From Sphaerolaimus hirsutus (lineage: Eukaryota > Nematoda > Chromadorea > Monhysterida > Sphaerolaimidae), in NCBI GenBank assembly GCA_964036195.1, contig OZ038459.1, positions 744,001 to 808,000 of the forward strand: a stretch of 64,000 nucleotides of DNA, in the 5' to 3' direction. The notes beneath the pieces are model-generated. The model ran no database searches. It saw only the letters and a program-made list of their open reading frames with translations, and had not been told where the DNA came from. Position numbers and translations under genes: made by a program. Shown one piece after another: positions 10,686 through 23,744 of this stretch. Numbering within the stretch: position 1 is the stretch's first letter; each line of letters starts with the position of its first letter.

Positions 10686-13600
10686 GGGCCTCCACACGCT
10701 AGTTGACATCACATTTTTCGCATGTAAAATGTCAACTCAGAGTCAACTGAAATTTTTCTCAGTTGACTCTAGTTGACAACGTACACACTAGTGATAATGT
10801 CAACTAGTAAATTTGGGCAGTACAGATATTTGTGTCACTGGCCGAGTCAACTAAAGCATACGCGTATGTTTTTTTGCGTACGCGTATGTTTTTTTGGCAT
10901 ACGCGAACGCAGAAAAACGTACGCGTATGTTTTTTTGCGTACTTATACAAATGTTTGCGTACGCGTACACAATTTATGCCTTTTGAATTGCCAAAAGTGT
11001 AAAAGTGAAAAAGTTAATTATGAATGTGATATTATTAGTGTTTTTTATGTCAAATGTGATATGTTGTGATATTTATGATTGTTATTTACTGTTGTTTTTA
11101 CGTTTTTGAATGAAATTTTCCAAATTAGTTTTTTTATTACATATTTATTGAAGACACATACTAAAGTGAAAAATCACACAATCATCGATCTGGATCAAGT
11201 AAACAAACTTTTTTACAAAATTTTACATTTTGAAAAATTGAAATCAATGAAATTAAGTAACAGAAATTGCTGAAAACTTTAAAAAGCAACAATTTTAGAA
11301 TTGGAAACAACAAAGTAAAGCGTGTACTACTCGGGTTTATTGACAAGTTTTGAATATTTTGACAAGTTTTGAATTGTTTAAAGAAAAACGAACAACTAAG
11401 AAAAAAACAGATTTAGAAAAGAGAAAGAAAGATTCTTATCAAGTTGTAAAATTTTGAGAGAAATTGCAAACAGAATCTGTTGAACAAAATTTTTTCTGCT
11501 TTTTACTCAGAAATATTTAGATAGTACATTTTAAAAATTAAATTCTGAAAATTTATAAATGTTGTTGTTGTGGTTTTGTAAATCTTTACATATCAAAAAA
11601 TTTGTAAGAAAAAAAAAGAAGAGGAGATTCATTTTAAACTTGAACAATTTGGAGATTGAAAATAGCAAACATGAAAACTTTAATTGTTGCATTTTTGCAT
11701 ATTTTCAAAAAACATTTACAGCTTTTGACACAACTTTTTGAAATTTTTATTTTGAAAATTCAAGGTAAAAAAATTCAAAATTTAGTTATTCTTTAAAAGT
11801 TGCACTTTTGTGTCTAACAAAGAATTCATATCTGCTATCTATTTACTTTTAACAACAAAACAAAAAGTTTCCAAATTATTATAAAAACAAGCACATTCAA
11901 ATCTTTCCAAAAATTCAAAAATACTCAAAAATCATCGCAAAATACCAAACAAAACCACTAATTCCAGAAAACATTCAAGCCATTTCACTTCAGACACCGC
12001 CCACTGCTGCCACTCTCCTGAAAGTATCAATAGAGTTAAGAATGGATTAGTCTATAAAATGTCAACTTATATATTGTTTACTTCACTACCATGCCCCACA
12101 CAGGCTACTTGACAACGACAGAAAATGTCAACTGTTTCCTGTCCCAATCCAAAGCTTGCTTTTCAATTCCTGAAAGCGAGCTTTGAATGGGGATCAGTTT
12201 GGTTTGGAACTTTACATTTGGTGTTGATGTCAACTAGCCTGTGTGGGCCCTATTTTTCAATTATGAGGTGGAGCCAACCACTTACACACACACTCAAACT
12301 TATATAAGTTGACATTTTCAATCTATAAATATAACTATAAGCAACATAAATGACAACATGCAACCGTAAATGTCAACTAATCTGTGTTTACATTTGCAGT
12401 TGACATTTTCATTTACAGTGTTCATTGAATTGACTTTTTGGCTGTTTCAAAAGTTTCAATAAAAGTGAAAATCATGATCGAAAATGTCAACTGAGCTGAA
12501 AGTGTACGCTGCGTACGCTAGTATACGTTTTTTTTTCATTTCAGTTGACACAAGTGTTGTGCGTACGATGTCAAGTACCCAAAATCGTATGAAAACGTCA
12601 AAAAACGTATGCAAAAGTGCGTATTTCCGGCAGTTGACTCAGCGCTCGCCGACTTTCCAAAAGTAACTTTATTTATCCAATTTACATTCTATTTATACGA
12701 AATTTTAGGTACACATAGAGAAAAATAATGTGCATCTTTCATAGAAGAACTTTTTGCAAAGGAACAGTTCAAAAAAGTGTGAGAATTTTTTTTGTTGAAA
12801 ATTTCCAAGTCAGTTGACATCGCGTTTTTTGTATACTATGAGTGCATACGCATATTGACATAAGCTACATAGACATTTTGTCAACTTCAAATTTTTTTCT
12901 ACACTTCATATGTTCAGTAAACAATGCTTTTCAATACTAATGTTCTGATTTTGTTGATGCAGAGGTAGCTGCACCAGATATTACTATCACAAGGGACACT
13001 ACTTGGTGATTCTGTTCATTTCTGCAAGTGCTGATTTGTGTGTGCAGTATGTGCATCCTTAAATTTATTTTTACACTTATATTTTTTGCTATATTATTAT
13101 TATTTTTAAAATTATTTTTATTTAAATTTTATTTTTTTATTTGTTTTAAATGTTTTTACTTATATTTTAATGTCCATTTTTTTAAATTGTTTTTTTTCTT
13201 AAAGTTTTATTATATTTATTTTTATGGGTATTTTATCTATTTTTTATTTTTCAATTATTTTTATTTTTTTAAATAAATTTTATTGTTTTCATTTTAATTT
13301 TTACTAATTTTTTTATATTTTTACTTGAATTTTATAATTTTTATTATTATTATTTCATATTATAATTACTTTTTATTTATGAATTTTATAATTTTTATTA
13401 TTATTTTTTTCTTCCTATTTTTATAACTTTTTTATTTATATTTCAATTAAATTTTCCTTATTTAATTTAATTTTTTATGTTAATTAATTATGTTTTTTTA
13501 TACAAAAAGATACTGTATACTGGCAAGATTTCTGAGTTAATGAGTCGGATTTAAAAGTTATGTCAACTGATCCATTTCTAGGTGAAATGAATCAGTTGAC

Positions 13601-14410
13601 ATATTTTTGTAAACTGTCAGTGTCAACTCATCAATTTTTTTCAGAGTTAGATATTTAGGTGTTAAAAATTGAAAAAGCTGCCGTTTTTTGAAATTTCTTG
13701 TGTTACTTGCTTCAATAGTCTTAGTATATCAAATTTCACATTCAGTGCTGTCATAACTAGCCAGGAAAACTTTTTAAAATTATTGAAGTTTGAAATATTG
13801 AAAAATTCATATCTTTCTTTTATGTTATGTGATTCTTTCAAAAAAAATACTGCTGTGTTAGCGTTTCTTTCGCCTTTCATTTGGTTATGTTGGCATTATC
13901 ATATGATTCCGTGTTGCGTGATGAAAAATAAATTTCCATTTAAAGAAAAAGATTTTTTATTCTTTCAAAAAAATTTATTACAAATAATAATTACTACAGA
14001 AAAATTCACAGACATTTATAGTACATGAAACAACTATCTAATTAACAAGCATTCACACATGTAAACGATAAAAAATTATTGAATATGGAACATGAAAATA
14101 ATTTTTCATTTGGTTATGCTTCACACAATATATGATAATTAGGTGTCAAAAAATCAGATTAATTATGGTTTATCACATAACACTCTTTAAATCACACAAA
14201 CTGCATCGTAGAAAGCAGGGTCAACTCGTTTCTGAGAATGGATTTTTCCAGTTGACTTTTTCAATGAAATACATGAGCTAAATGCCAAAAATATGGGTTA
14301 ACGCGTATGCTCTTTTAAAAAAGTCAAGTGGTGAGTGATTGTGTCAACTGAAACACTAGTTGACTCTGAGTTGACTCTGAAATGCGATGTCAACTAGCGT
14401 GTGGAGGCCC
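10686..14410. mobile_element. 3.7 kb inverted-repeat element, copy 1
   Basis: The ends are GGGCCTCCACACGCTAGTTG and its inverse, flanked by TAT (10683-10685, 14411-14413). It is almost identical to 42415-46138. The interior is very AT-rich, with many TGTCAACT/AGTTGACA motifs clustered near the ends and TACGCGTA motifs. The longest frame is 119 codons and resembles no transposase. A related short MITE is nested at about 12092-12250. Confidence 0.93.
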
Positions 14411-16199
14411 TATAGGGAGTACTGACATTTATGCGACTAAGTTCAGTATTTCAACGCAGACAAGGTTGCAGAATATATAATACAGGTATTAGACCCTGAC
14501 ATCGATTATGGTTGTTGGAGTGATTTGATCCGACGTGCCCTTCGAATACTCAAATGCACAGAAAATACAAAAAAAACTCAAAAGGGCACAGTTCCTGTTT
14601 GGGACAAATATAATAAGTAATGTAAAAATAAAAAGTTAATGTGCACTCGGGTTATTCCATGACATTTTACTTGACTGTTTACATGAAAAATTTTACAGAG
14701 TTCGTAAATGCCACCAGACAAACATAAGTGCGGATACCTGCCTATCGAATGTAGGAAACAGCATCACAAAAATAAATAGCATGCCTACCCAACCAGCATG
14801 AGGCCAGACCACTTTACATTCTAGCTACTTTACATTCTGTCCAATAGCTCTAGTTTACATCCCACACTGCTTCACTTTACATTCTATAGTGCATTAGTTT
14901 ACATTCTGTGGAGAAATCTGACATCCCCTACGTTCTGCACACTTTACATTCCACCACAGTGCTATACTTCACATCCCATTGTCTACTGCAGATATTGTAA
15001 CTTAATATGCTATGCTTTACATGGTGTACTGTGACCTCCACATCTGTTATGCAATTAGTGTATAGTTTGTGAACTTTTGATGTGTAAGTGTGAATGACAT
15101 GTAGGTGACACTTGAAATGTGCTTTACTTATTCATTTGTGCTACAGATTGTATTTACATAAATATTTGTAATGGCAATTGTATTGTGTGTCACAGGTGTC
15201 TTGGCAAACCCTCTGGAAAAAGTATTTTGATTTTTAAGTGTTTTTTCTCAAATCACTTTACAAATATATTTTTTGAAAATAGTTTTAGAATTTTCAAATC
15301 AAAATTTTCAAATTTTCCTGATTACTCAAATTGATTATTTAATTTTTTAATTTTCAAACTTAAATTTAAAATTTAAAAATAAACAAAATAAAAATAAAAG
15401 AAAGTTTTTGAATTTACAAATTTAGATTTGATTTGATTTTGAGTTTTCAATTTTTTTAATTTTTGTATATTTCTGATTACACTTCTGAACATTTTTATTT
15501 TGAAAATTTTAAAACTCTGAAAAATTCAAAAACTTGTGAACTTTTTTAATTTTAGAATTTTTAGTCATTTTGAAGTTTATAAATTTTTATTTCACAACAA
15601 AAAACATCTATCAAAATTTTTTTATCTATTTTCAATGCCTATAAAATGTAAAACACAATTAAAAACATCCAATTCAAATGGAGTATCAGAATAAAAAAAT
15701 GTGCTGTTGAGTCTGAGTAAAATCTTGGGAGGCCATAGAACATAAAAATATTCAAAATTCAGAACTCATTACTGTACTCTATGGACACTCTATTATTTAC
15801 CTCTATTACATGACCCCTGAATTGTTTTGTAAATGCCAACACAAAAGTAGTGTTTGTATAATATGTCAAATGATTTGATGCACAGCTGTTTGCTGTTGCT
15901 ATCTTATGGGATGTGTAAATATAATAGGGGATTAGTGTGGCCTGCTGTAATAAATGTTTTGATGGAATGTAAAGTGAAGCTTTTCAGTGGAATGAGAAGT
16001 GTGCAAAAAGTACAGGATGTGACATTTTATTGTAGGATGTAAACTGGATCGGTGAACACAGTACTGTGGAATGTAAACTGTGCAAATACAGAGAATGTAA
16101 AGTGACTAGGATGTGAAGTGATGCACCCTCAACCAGCATCAACAAAATCCAATCTGATAAAATATTTACAATGGTAAACAGACGCTTGAATCTTGGGTG
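14411..16199. other. Non-coding, AT-rich interval with MITE remnants
   Basis: Around 14800-15120 and 15830-16130 there are inverted clusters of TTTACATTC / GAATGTAAA motifs, apparently the two arms of a decayed fold-back. The centre (15200-15700) is A/T-rich. No exon was recognised. Confidence 0.4.
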
Positions 16200-16207
16200 T
16201 TTATTGT

Positions 16208-16586
16208 GGGCGTGCACTGATACGCACACGTGCCCGATACGCACATATGCCCGTTTTTTTCACTTGACACTTTTTCAAGTGATTTTCAGATATGAGTAAA
16301 GTGAAAAAAAGTTGCGCAATGACATTAGTAAACTTTTTTCACTTCACTCATATCTGAAAATCACTTGAAAATGTGTCAAATGAAAAACAGTGAAAAATGG
16401 CTATTTTTTTCACTTGACACATTTTCAAGTGATTTTCAGATATGAGTGAAGTGAAAAAAGTTCACTAATGTCATTGCGCAACTTTTTTTCACTTTACTCA
16501 TATCTGAAAATAACTTGAAAAAGTGTCAAGTGAAAAAAACGGGCATATGTGCGTATCGGGCACGTGTGCGTATCAGGCCTGCCCCG
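16208..16586. mobile_element. hAT-like fold-back MITE, GATACGCACACG arms
   Basis: Flanked by an 8-bp duplication TTTATTGT (16200-16207, 16587-16594). The arms contain repeated GATACGCACA units followed by CACTTGACACTTTTTCAAGT and TCAGATATGAGT, inverted about the centre. A second copy lies at about 19966-20193. Confidence 0.9.
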
Positions 16587-16762
16587 TTTATTGTATTTAT
16601 GATGCTTCCTTTCACACATATTATTCGAACTGGAACTATACTTGAACCTACATTTCTGTCGAAGCATTCAAAAATATGTATTTACCATGTTTAACAGTGT
16701 GAACGAGGGTGTGCCTGTGCCCCAGCGCAAGTAGACTCTCAGCGCAAGTGTGCACCTATGTG

Positions 16763-17591
16763 TAGGGTTCAAACGATATATCGTATCGAATATCGAATAT
16801 CGGATATCGACCATTTTTTAATATCGAATATCGAATATAGATATTGAAAATTTAAAAAAAAAACGAATATCGAATATCAATATCAAAAATTTTGAAAAAA
16901 TATCGAATATCGATATCGAATATCGACCATATTTTCGATATATCGAACCTGTATAATGTCCTTAATTAAGTTATTATGTTTGTTTTGAAATATTTGTGAT
17001 TAATTTGATTTGCTTATAGTATATAAGTTGATGAGTAAAAGCAAAGTATTTAATGTCATCTTTGTTGGAGTGCTTACTCCACATACCTACTGAACTACCT
17101 AGCTCAAATTTGAAGCCAGAAAATGCTGATATGCTGCTTTTTTGCAACATGCCCTTAAACAATTGGGTTATAAGTATGAATTGTAATATCTACCAATTTT
17201 TGTTTGTCTGATACAATTTGATTTTTCATGTTTTTTCTTCGATTTTATCATTCTGACCATTGTAAACCTTGTTAAAATCAATTGTACTTTTCAGTAAAGA
17301 GATAATCAACCATGTTTGCAACCATATGAAGATACAATATGCTGCTTGAAATATGCCTTGCTATACCAAAAGCTAAATATCGAATATTGAAAATATTGAA
17401 ATATCGATATCGAATATCGACCATTTTTTAGGATCGAATATTGAATATCGATATCGAGGGTCCATATCGTATCGAATATCGATATCGAAAATTTTGAAAA
17501 AATATCGAATATCGAATATCGATATCGAAAATTTTGAAAAAATATCAAATATCGAATATCGATATCGAAAAGTGATATCGTTTGAACCCTA
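16763..17591. mobile_element. hAT-like MITE, TAGGGTTCAAACG ends, ATATCGAAT arms
   Basis: Flanked by a perfect 8-bp duplication CCTATGTG (16755-16762, 17592-17599). The ends are TAGGGTTCAAACGATAT and its inverse. Both arms are arrays of ATATCGATATCGAA-like units. The centre is unique AT-rich sequence. Confidence 0.93.
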
Positions 17592-17717
17592 CCTATGTGC
17601 TACTGTCGCCGTACAATAGAAAGAGATTTACCGCGCTTTCTCATACAAAAGATCATTGCCTATGTGTCACGTACATTATATTTTAATCATTTTATTCCAT
17701 TTCATTAATTTAATGTA

Positions 17718-18164
17718 CCGTATTTCCTCGAAATACCCCCGGGGGGTTTATTGTTTCAGAGTGAGAATTTTGAGGGGGGGTTAAACGAGGGGGGGGGTAT
17801 TTCGAGGGGGGGGTTTATTATTTCGCCAGAAATTTTTTGAAATCCCAGTACTGAAATGTCGTCTGAAACGTACGCAGACGGCGAAAAATGCAACAAAAAT
17901 CGCCATTTATAAGACTCTAAAGACATTTAGAAGTGTGTAGACGTACAAACACTGTTCTCACATAACAGAGTCATCGTTTTTAACGTGTGTTCTGCATTGT
18001 CGGGATGACAAACCGCATCCTTTGTCATTTACGTTCTCTATACACTAAATTTGGGGGGGGGGGTATTTCGAGGGGGGGGTTTATAAGTTCATAGTGTCCA
18101 TTTTGAGGGGGGGTATTTCGAGGGGGGGGTATTTCGAGGGGGGGGGTATTTCGAGGAAATACGG
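17718..18164. mobile_element. TA-flanked G/C-tract MITE (CCGTATTTCCTCGAAA family)
   Basis: CCGTATTTCCTCGAAATACC at the left is matched by its inverse at the right, with TA outside each end. The arms are repeated GGGGGGTATTTCGAGG blocks, rich in runs of seven to ten G. Confidence 0.88.
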
Positions 18165-18622
18165 TATTTAATTGTATTTCATTTTGACAATTTTGTTCAA
18201 GTAAGCATTTTTTTCTGCCAGGAAACCGGGACAAGGGCCCACATTTAATTATGAAGGCCGATGCGATGAATCGTTTCTTTCTTCAATTCTATCGATCGAG
18301 TCCATCGAATTTTTATTGAAATCGATAACTACCTATATCGATTCACTTGCGTTTGCCGGGCGCGCCTGCTATCCGAAATTATAAAATCTGGGCCAGGTAC
18401 CAATTACCTCAAATCAGCCAACAAATTGGCGACAAAATGAAAAATGCCCAATAACATATTTACAGGGAACCCGATTCTGCCTGTGAAGGCCAGGGAACCC
18501 GATTCCGCCAGGACATTTGGAACTTATCACAAGTGTTACTTAAATTGTCACTTCACAGACCACGCCTCCCAAAAAAAAAACATCTCAAAATTTACATCCA
18601 CAACCCAATCGAAACACATCAA

Positions 18623-18781
18623 TCACTTCGGCTCATAAATCAAAGTGCCTCTCTGAGCCTGCGCCTTCCTATGTCTGGCTTCATCGGCCGCGTCCACGTA
18701 CCGCCTTTTAAGCATGCCCTTGCGGTCCATTTGCTTCTGCACTATGCGCGCGTTGTTCGAATACGATTCAGAGATTTCGCG
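18623..18781 (-). CDS. STEEP1: STEEP1 last exon
   Basis: The acceptor AAAACGCAG precedes CGC GAA ATC. The exon encodes [20 protein letters not shown], then KGMLKRR, and ends LIYEPK with TGA at 18625-18623. A C-run lies just upstream of the acceptor on the coding strand. Confidence 0.95.
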   Translation of the reverse strand, partial: REISESYSNNARIVQKQMDRKGMLKRRYVDAADEARHRKAQAQRGTLIYEPK

Positions 18782-20892
18782 CTGCGTTTTGAGGGGGGGG
18801 GGGGTGTATTTTTCTGGGAGATTTATTTTGTGAGTGGCACTTGTATTTAGCTGATGATAGCCAAGAAGAGAGAAAGTTGACAAAAATGAGTTTTTTAAAT
18901 TTGGATCGGTTTGCACTAAGATTTGGGATAATGCATAAATTTGGTGAATGGTGAAATTCAAGACTTGAATATGGCAGTATCCTGTGCAGAGCAGGGAGTA
19001 TTTGTAGTCTCGGGATTTCTCACTTCCGACACCCCGGTCCCAATTTCGAGGAATTAAAATCTAAGCCCAAATATCAGTCTTGACAAATAACAAACGAAAA
19101 TAACCACTCAACCTGATCCAGGGACCCGTATAATGTCAGGATTTATGTCCCGGTCGCCATTTCCGCGACTGGACAAGCGACAAGAAAAGCGGAAAGTAAG
19201 GCGATAACTATTTAAGTAACAAACTTACTTATCACTTACTTTTTCTCACTTGATTTACCACTTACCACTTTCCTTACCGTTAGAAACGACCCAATTAAAA
19301 TTCAAATAGCGAAGCCAAACTCCGCCCACAAACGTACCGCCTCCACCTCCTCCTCCTCCTCGTCGATGGTGGACACGGTGACCGAACCGAACTTGCCCAT
19401 GTTCTTCACGTGCTTGGTGATGATCACCTTCTTGGGCGCTTCCACTTCCTGCGGTTGCGGTGCGGGAAATACGGTACGGTTTGTCGGTGAACATTTTGGG
19501 TACGGTGCGGTGAATTTAGGTCAGCGGTAGGGTTAAACGACGCTGGCTTTTCGATACCGATACAAAGTATGTCATCGAAATGTTTCGATACCGATACAAA
19601 TGCAACAAATTTTTTTCCCAATATATGGACTTCCTTAGATTTTCAGTTGAATTTTAAAACACAGCGATTGCTTGCAATTGGCATTACATGAGGGATTTTG
19701 AATCTGGAAATGAATTAAGACAATGTTATCTGAGTTGGAAACGCCAAACTTATCAATGAAAAAACGTCAATGAAAAACACGCACGATGTTTGCAAAAAAA
19801 GCGAATCCGACAAAAACCAATCCAAATTATTCAATTTTTTCAACGTGACATCAGGATTTTATCGAAACGTGAGACTCCCATTTTTTCGAATACCGAAATG
19901 AGAATCCCGTTTTTCGAATCCAATACCGGAAAGTACCGCGGTATCGTTTGAACCCTAGTCAACGCGGGGGTGCACTGATACGCACATCTGCCCGATACGC
20001 ACATTTGCCCGCTTTTTTCACTTGACACTTTTTCAAGTGATTTTCAGATATGAGTAAAGTGAAAAAAGTTGCGCAATGACATTAGTGAACTTTTTTCACT
20101 TCACTCATATCTGAAAATCACTTGAAAAAGTGTCAAGTGAAAAAAACAGGCAAATGTGCGTATCGGGCAGATGTGCGTATCAGGCCTGCCCCGTCAACGC
20201 TACCGTAAACTCCGTCAACATACATACCTGCGGTCGGGCGAACGTGACCCCGCCCAATTCGCTGGCCGTGCAGACGGCGTCGGCCACTATGAAGGTGACG
20301 TGCATGTTGCCGCTGTGCTGGTAGTAGAGAAAAAGGCCGCACTTTTTGCACTTTTTTCTGAGTTTCGGGGGATTTGGTTGTAGGATGTGATGTGTGGTGA
20401 TGAAAAAGGGACATCGGGCTGTTTTAAAACTCAAATTGTGAAGTCCGTCAAGGTTTTTTTTTGGCGTATTTACTTTCAATCGATACCGCGTCAATAAATG
20501 TAGCAAAATAATTTGAATAATAAATAAAATAAGAAATTTACGAAAAAGAATTTTTTAAGCTGCTCGATATTCAAGATTTGTTATTGGCACATGATTTTTT
20601 TCAAATCAAATTTTTTTAAATAAAAAAATCTCTTAAAAAATCGAGTCGTCAACTAAAAAGCTTCAGTCAACTCAACCCACCTGTACTGCTGTTCGATGCC
20701 CTCTGCCCTGCGGATATAAACGGTCTCCGAGGGCTCGCAGGTCACCTTGGCCACGTGCCGCTCAGCGTCGATGACCCTGGCGCCGTCGCGCCGCCGCAGC
20801 GGCAGCTTTTGCAGCCGTGTGTTGATAATCAGCGTGATCTGGCCGCACACGCAGTAGTACGTGTGCAGCGGCTTGTCGCCGTGGTAGTCGCC
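18623..20892 (-). CDS. STEEP1: STEEP1 (CXorf56 family) STING ER-exit protein, exon 1 not found
   Basis: Four minus-strand exons join in phase. Exon 20892-20681 gives [18 protein letters not shown], then IDAERHVAK and [11 protein letters not shown]. Exon 20357-20228 gives [16 protein letters not shown] and VTFIVADAV. Exon 19448-19338 gives [21 protein letters not shown]. Exon 18781-18623 gives [11 protein letters not shown] and [10 protein letters not shown], then stop. The order matches animal STEEP1: CxC and CxxC cysteine pairs, the [17 protein letters not shown] signature, a basic coiled C-terminus and a terminal GTLI motif. In vertebrates the protein helps STING leave the ER and also co-purifies with spliceosomal material. 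About 20-25 N-terminal residues are missing, presumably on an exon to the right of 20892. All junctions are GT-AG. Confidence 0.95.
19338..19448 (-). CDS. STEEP1: STEEP1 exon with the [11 protein letters not shown] signature
   Basis: Exactly 37 codons, phase 0 at both ends, from CCGCAG|GAAGTG to GCG|GTACGT. It contains [20 protein letters not shown], the best-conserved part of the family. Confidence 0.96.
19528..19957. mobile_element. TAGGGTTAAACG hAT-like MITE with CGATACCG arms, in a STEEP1 intron
   Basis: Left end TAGGGTTAAACGACG and right end CGTTTGAACCCTA. The arms are TTTCGATACCGATAC-like motifs. The flanks GTCAGCGG and GTCAACGC look like a decayed 8-bp duplication. Confidence 0.8.
19966..20193. 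mobile_element. Second GATACGCACA fold-back MITE, in a STEEP1 intron
   Basis: Same terminal structure as 16208-16586, with TCAACGC on both sides. It abuts the previous element. Confidence 0.85.
20228..20357 (-). CDS. STEEP1: STEEP1 exon with the KKCKKCG cysteine pair
   Basis: The first base completes an Arg codon split across the intron (AG|A). It continues [20 protein letters not shown] and TFIVADAV, and ends at CCGCAG|GTATGT. Confidence 0.95.
20681..20892 (-). CDS. STEEP1: STEEP1 exon with CVCGQ and [11 protein letters not shown]
   Basis: The acceptor is CCCTCCAG and the donor is TACAG|GTGGGT, ending in phase 2. It encodes [33 protein letters not shown] and [16 protein letters not shown]. 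Confidence 0.96.
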
Positions 20893-20960
20893 CTGGAGGG
20901 GAGAGGCTTGCAGTTGGCTTGAGCGCAATTCTGGCAACGCAAAGAAACTGGTCACACCAG

Positions 20961-21267
20961 GGACAGTCCCGCACCGCGTAAATAATAGATAAAGTGTCAA
21001 TGGGTCCACACACGCTAGTTGACATCGACACCAAATGTCAACTGGTGCCGATCCCGATTCAAAGCTTGCTGACGAGTGGACGAACGACGTTCAAACGCAA
21101 TCTTTGAATTGGGAACGGAACCAGTTGACATTTGGTGTCGATGTCAACTAGCGTGTGTGGGGCCAATTGTCATGCAAAACGTGAATGTAAAGAATGAAAA
21201 ATCTATTACTCAACTTGCGACATTTTGCATTTGACACTTCAAAATTTACAGAGTTCGGGACTGCCAC
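20961..21267. mobile_element. GGACAGTCCCGC / GTGGCAGTCCCG element carrying a nested MITE
   Basis: The ends (GGACAGTCCCGC left, CGGGACTGCCAC right) belong to the same family as the introner-like insertions in HMGCR. A different MITE (21002-21164) is inserted in its middle. Confidence 0.7.
21002..21164. mobile_element. 163-bp MITE related to the 3.7 kb elements
   Basis: Ends GGGTCCACACACGCTAGTTG and its inverse, with AAT on both sides (20999-21001, 21165-21167). Near-identical in plan to 34515-34677. Confidence 0.92.
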
Positions 21268-21585
21268 CCACCCTCTAATTAAATGTTAACTTGCCCTACT
21301 CCACGAAATTGATCAATAACTTTCAACTCGAGAAATTTGCACCCGAAATTTTATAACGTGACTGTAGTAGCTAACCCGCTTGTGCTGTTCTTGTTGCTTT
21401 GGCTTCTTGAAGTCACTAGCAGTTGTAACCGTGTGTTGCGCGAAATACATTATGCACGTGCCTAAAAAGTGGGCAAACTACGTCATTAATTAGCGATAAA
21501 CATCGATAATTAGCACTTAACACCGAAAATTCTGTACTGCCGCGAAAAAACCTCACGCATTAGAACTTTTGAGTCGCGAAGCAAA

Positions 21586-21771
21586 GTGACACGGCAGCTG
21601 GGGTATGATTTAGCTCTCAAACAACGTACTTCCCAAATATTTTATCAACTCGCTACAGTTACACGAAAATTGGCAGAAAATCGCTGGGCCAGAACGTGCC
21701 GCCGGAGAGCGAAAATACGACAAATCGAACTAATAGATGAAAAACTTGTACCGCGCCATGTGAACACCAAG
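21586..21771 (+). other. Open frame of unknown status beside STEEP1
   Basis: A 62-codon stretch without stop encodes a basic segment (RKLAENRWARTCRRRAKIRQ) and runs into AAG|GTGCAGTCCCGC, the end of an introner-family element. It could be a first exon of a divergent gene or chance. I recognise no family. Confidence 0.2.
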
Positions 21772-22708
21772 GTGCAGTCCCGCACACTGTAAAATGTCAG
21801 ACAAATTTGTCGAGGCTCGTCCGAAAAACAGGCTTCCGCTAAAATATTGCACGCATTTCATAGCATTATGCAGTTTACATGACATTTGACAAATTTGACT
21901 TGACATTTTACACTTTAACATGACATCTCACAGGGTGTTGGACCCAGCCATGGGCTTGCACTCACCAAATGTTGTAGTTTTATTGCATTGACACGTACAG
22001 GCTGCAATTTTTGGGTCATGTAAATAAATCGTTAGGAAAAAGGGGTTTAGTAACATGTGAGTGGTTTTATACGGTAATCCACCGCTTTTATGCAGTTGAG
22101 AGGAATTAAAAACATTTTGCACCGATTTTGATTATTCTTCGTTCATTTTGGACGCGGATAGCTTTTTCATTCAATAATATTCAGCATTGGCGAAAAATCA
22201 CAGTATTATAGAATTTTAAAAAGACGAAATGAGAAAAGATGCTATAAAATAGTAGTTTATCAGTAAAATATCACAATGATATTTGCGGTAAAATATTATG
22301 AAGTAGCAGATGAAATATATGTAAAGTGATAGTGATAGATAAATATTTAGCAAAGACGATCACTGAAGACTTTGGAATTTTCAGTTTCAACCGTCCACAG
22401 TATGAAAGAATCAATGCGCATGTCTGTCAAGTTTCAAAATTTGGGACTAAGTTTCAAATTCCAGGTAAAATTATGACTGTCATCAATATGAAAGTGTGCT
22501 CGTCACTACGGCACGGGAACTTGTGGGAAATTTATCACTAGACAGCATGCAGGATTGGTATCGGACTAACGAATTTTTATCTAATGTTCACCAAAAAGAT
22601 ATGCTTTATAAATGAGTATTTAATAAAAGAGGGAAAAACAGACAACAAGTTAAAGTCAAGTTAAATCACAATGCAAATAGCTTCGTGCATCAGAATCGGA
22701 TCCTATCC
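21772..22708. other. Non-coding stretch with a decayed GTGCAGTCCC element
   Basis: About 21772-21945 has the TGTAAAATGTCA/TGACATTTTACA body and degenerate ends of the introner-like family. The rest is AT-rich without recognisable exons. Confidence 0.4.
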
Positions 22709-23155
22709 TAGGGTTCAAACGTGATTGACTTTCCGGTATCGGGATTGGGGTTACGGTATCGGAATCGGCTGGTTGAATTTCTGGATCGGGATTGGCATTT
22801 TTTCGCATCGGGATCAGATTTTCGGAAAACGGAATTTTCTCAAATACCTAGTATATGGTTTTCTCTGATTTTTCACAGAAAGGTCCAAAAACACACTTGG
22901 ATGCAAGAATAGCATAAATTTGCACATTGTATGCTTCCCTTCACATTTATCAGTGTAAAAAGTAGTTTGACAATCGTGACGCATTTTTCCAGGGTAGAGA
23001 TAAGGACTATGGAAAGTTTTCGGGTTAGAGATTCGGATTTCAAAAGTTTCAGGGTCGGAATCGGGATTGGAATTGGGGTTGTAATAGGAATTGAGGTTTG
23101 GGGATCGGAACCACAAATTTTCGGGATTCAGGGTCAGGATCCCGTTTGAACCCTA
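22709..23155. mobile_element. TAGGGTTCAAACG hAT-like MITE with ATCGGGAT arms
   Basis: The ends TAGGGTTCAAACGTGAT and CGTTTGAACCCTA are inverted repeats. The arms are GGTATCGGGATTGGG-like units. The target duplication is not clear. Confidence 0.85.
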
Positions 23156-23744
23156 GCTTCAACGCAAAAAATAGGAGAAAAAATCAGTGTTGCGGCTTGA
23201 ATCATACGTCATTGTCGTACGTTATGTAAAAAATACCTCAACGTAAAAAGCAGCAAAGCAGCTCTATACTTGAATGAGTTTACCCCAAACGTTAACATTT
23301 TATAAACAACAACTCTGCCAATTGTTACTCCTACCTTTACCTACATAAAATGTCGGCAAGCGATTTCGCAGCATCGAATCCGATTTTTTAAATAGTTGGC
23401 AATTTTTTTTGGTGAATATGCACTATGTAAAATTCATCTAATAAAACTAGACACTTGCCAAAGTCTCAACAGTTGGCACTTGATGCAATACAAGCCCCAG
23501 CCCTGTCAATTCCGCATATGGGGAAGTAAAAACCTATTTTAGAAGTGGTAGTAAAATGATAAGTGAGAAATAAAATGAGATGTGAAAAGTTTAATGAGGG
23601 GTAAAAAGAATCTCTCATTTCACCATACAATTCTCACTTTATTTCTCAGTTCGCTTCACACTTCTCATTTTACTTCCCACTTCTCATTTTATTTCTCACT
23701 TCAAAAATAGTTTCTTACTTCCCCACTTGCAAAATTGTCACCAG

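Noticed and set aside
13028-13276. 82-codon very hydrophobic frame in copy 1 of the 3.7 kb element (and its twin at 44755)
   Set aside because: The DNA is a long T-rich low-complexity tract, so Phe/Leu/Tyr-rich translation is expected by chance. It has no known motif.
13669-14028. 119-codon frame, conserved in both 3.7 kb copies
   Set aside because: Conservation merely reflects recent duplication of the element. An overlapping frame on the opposite strand is equally conserved and no transposase motif is visible.
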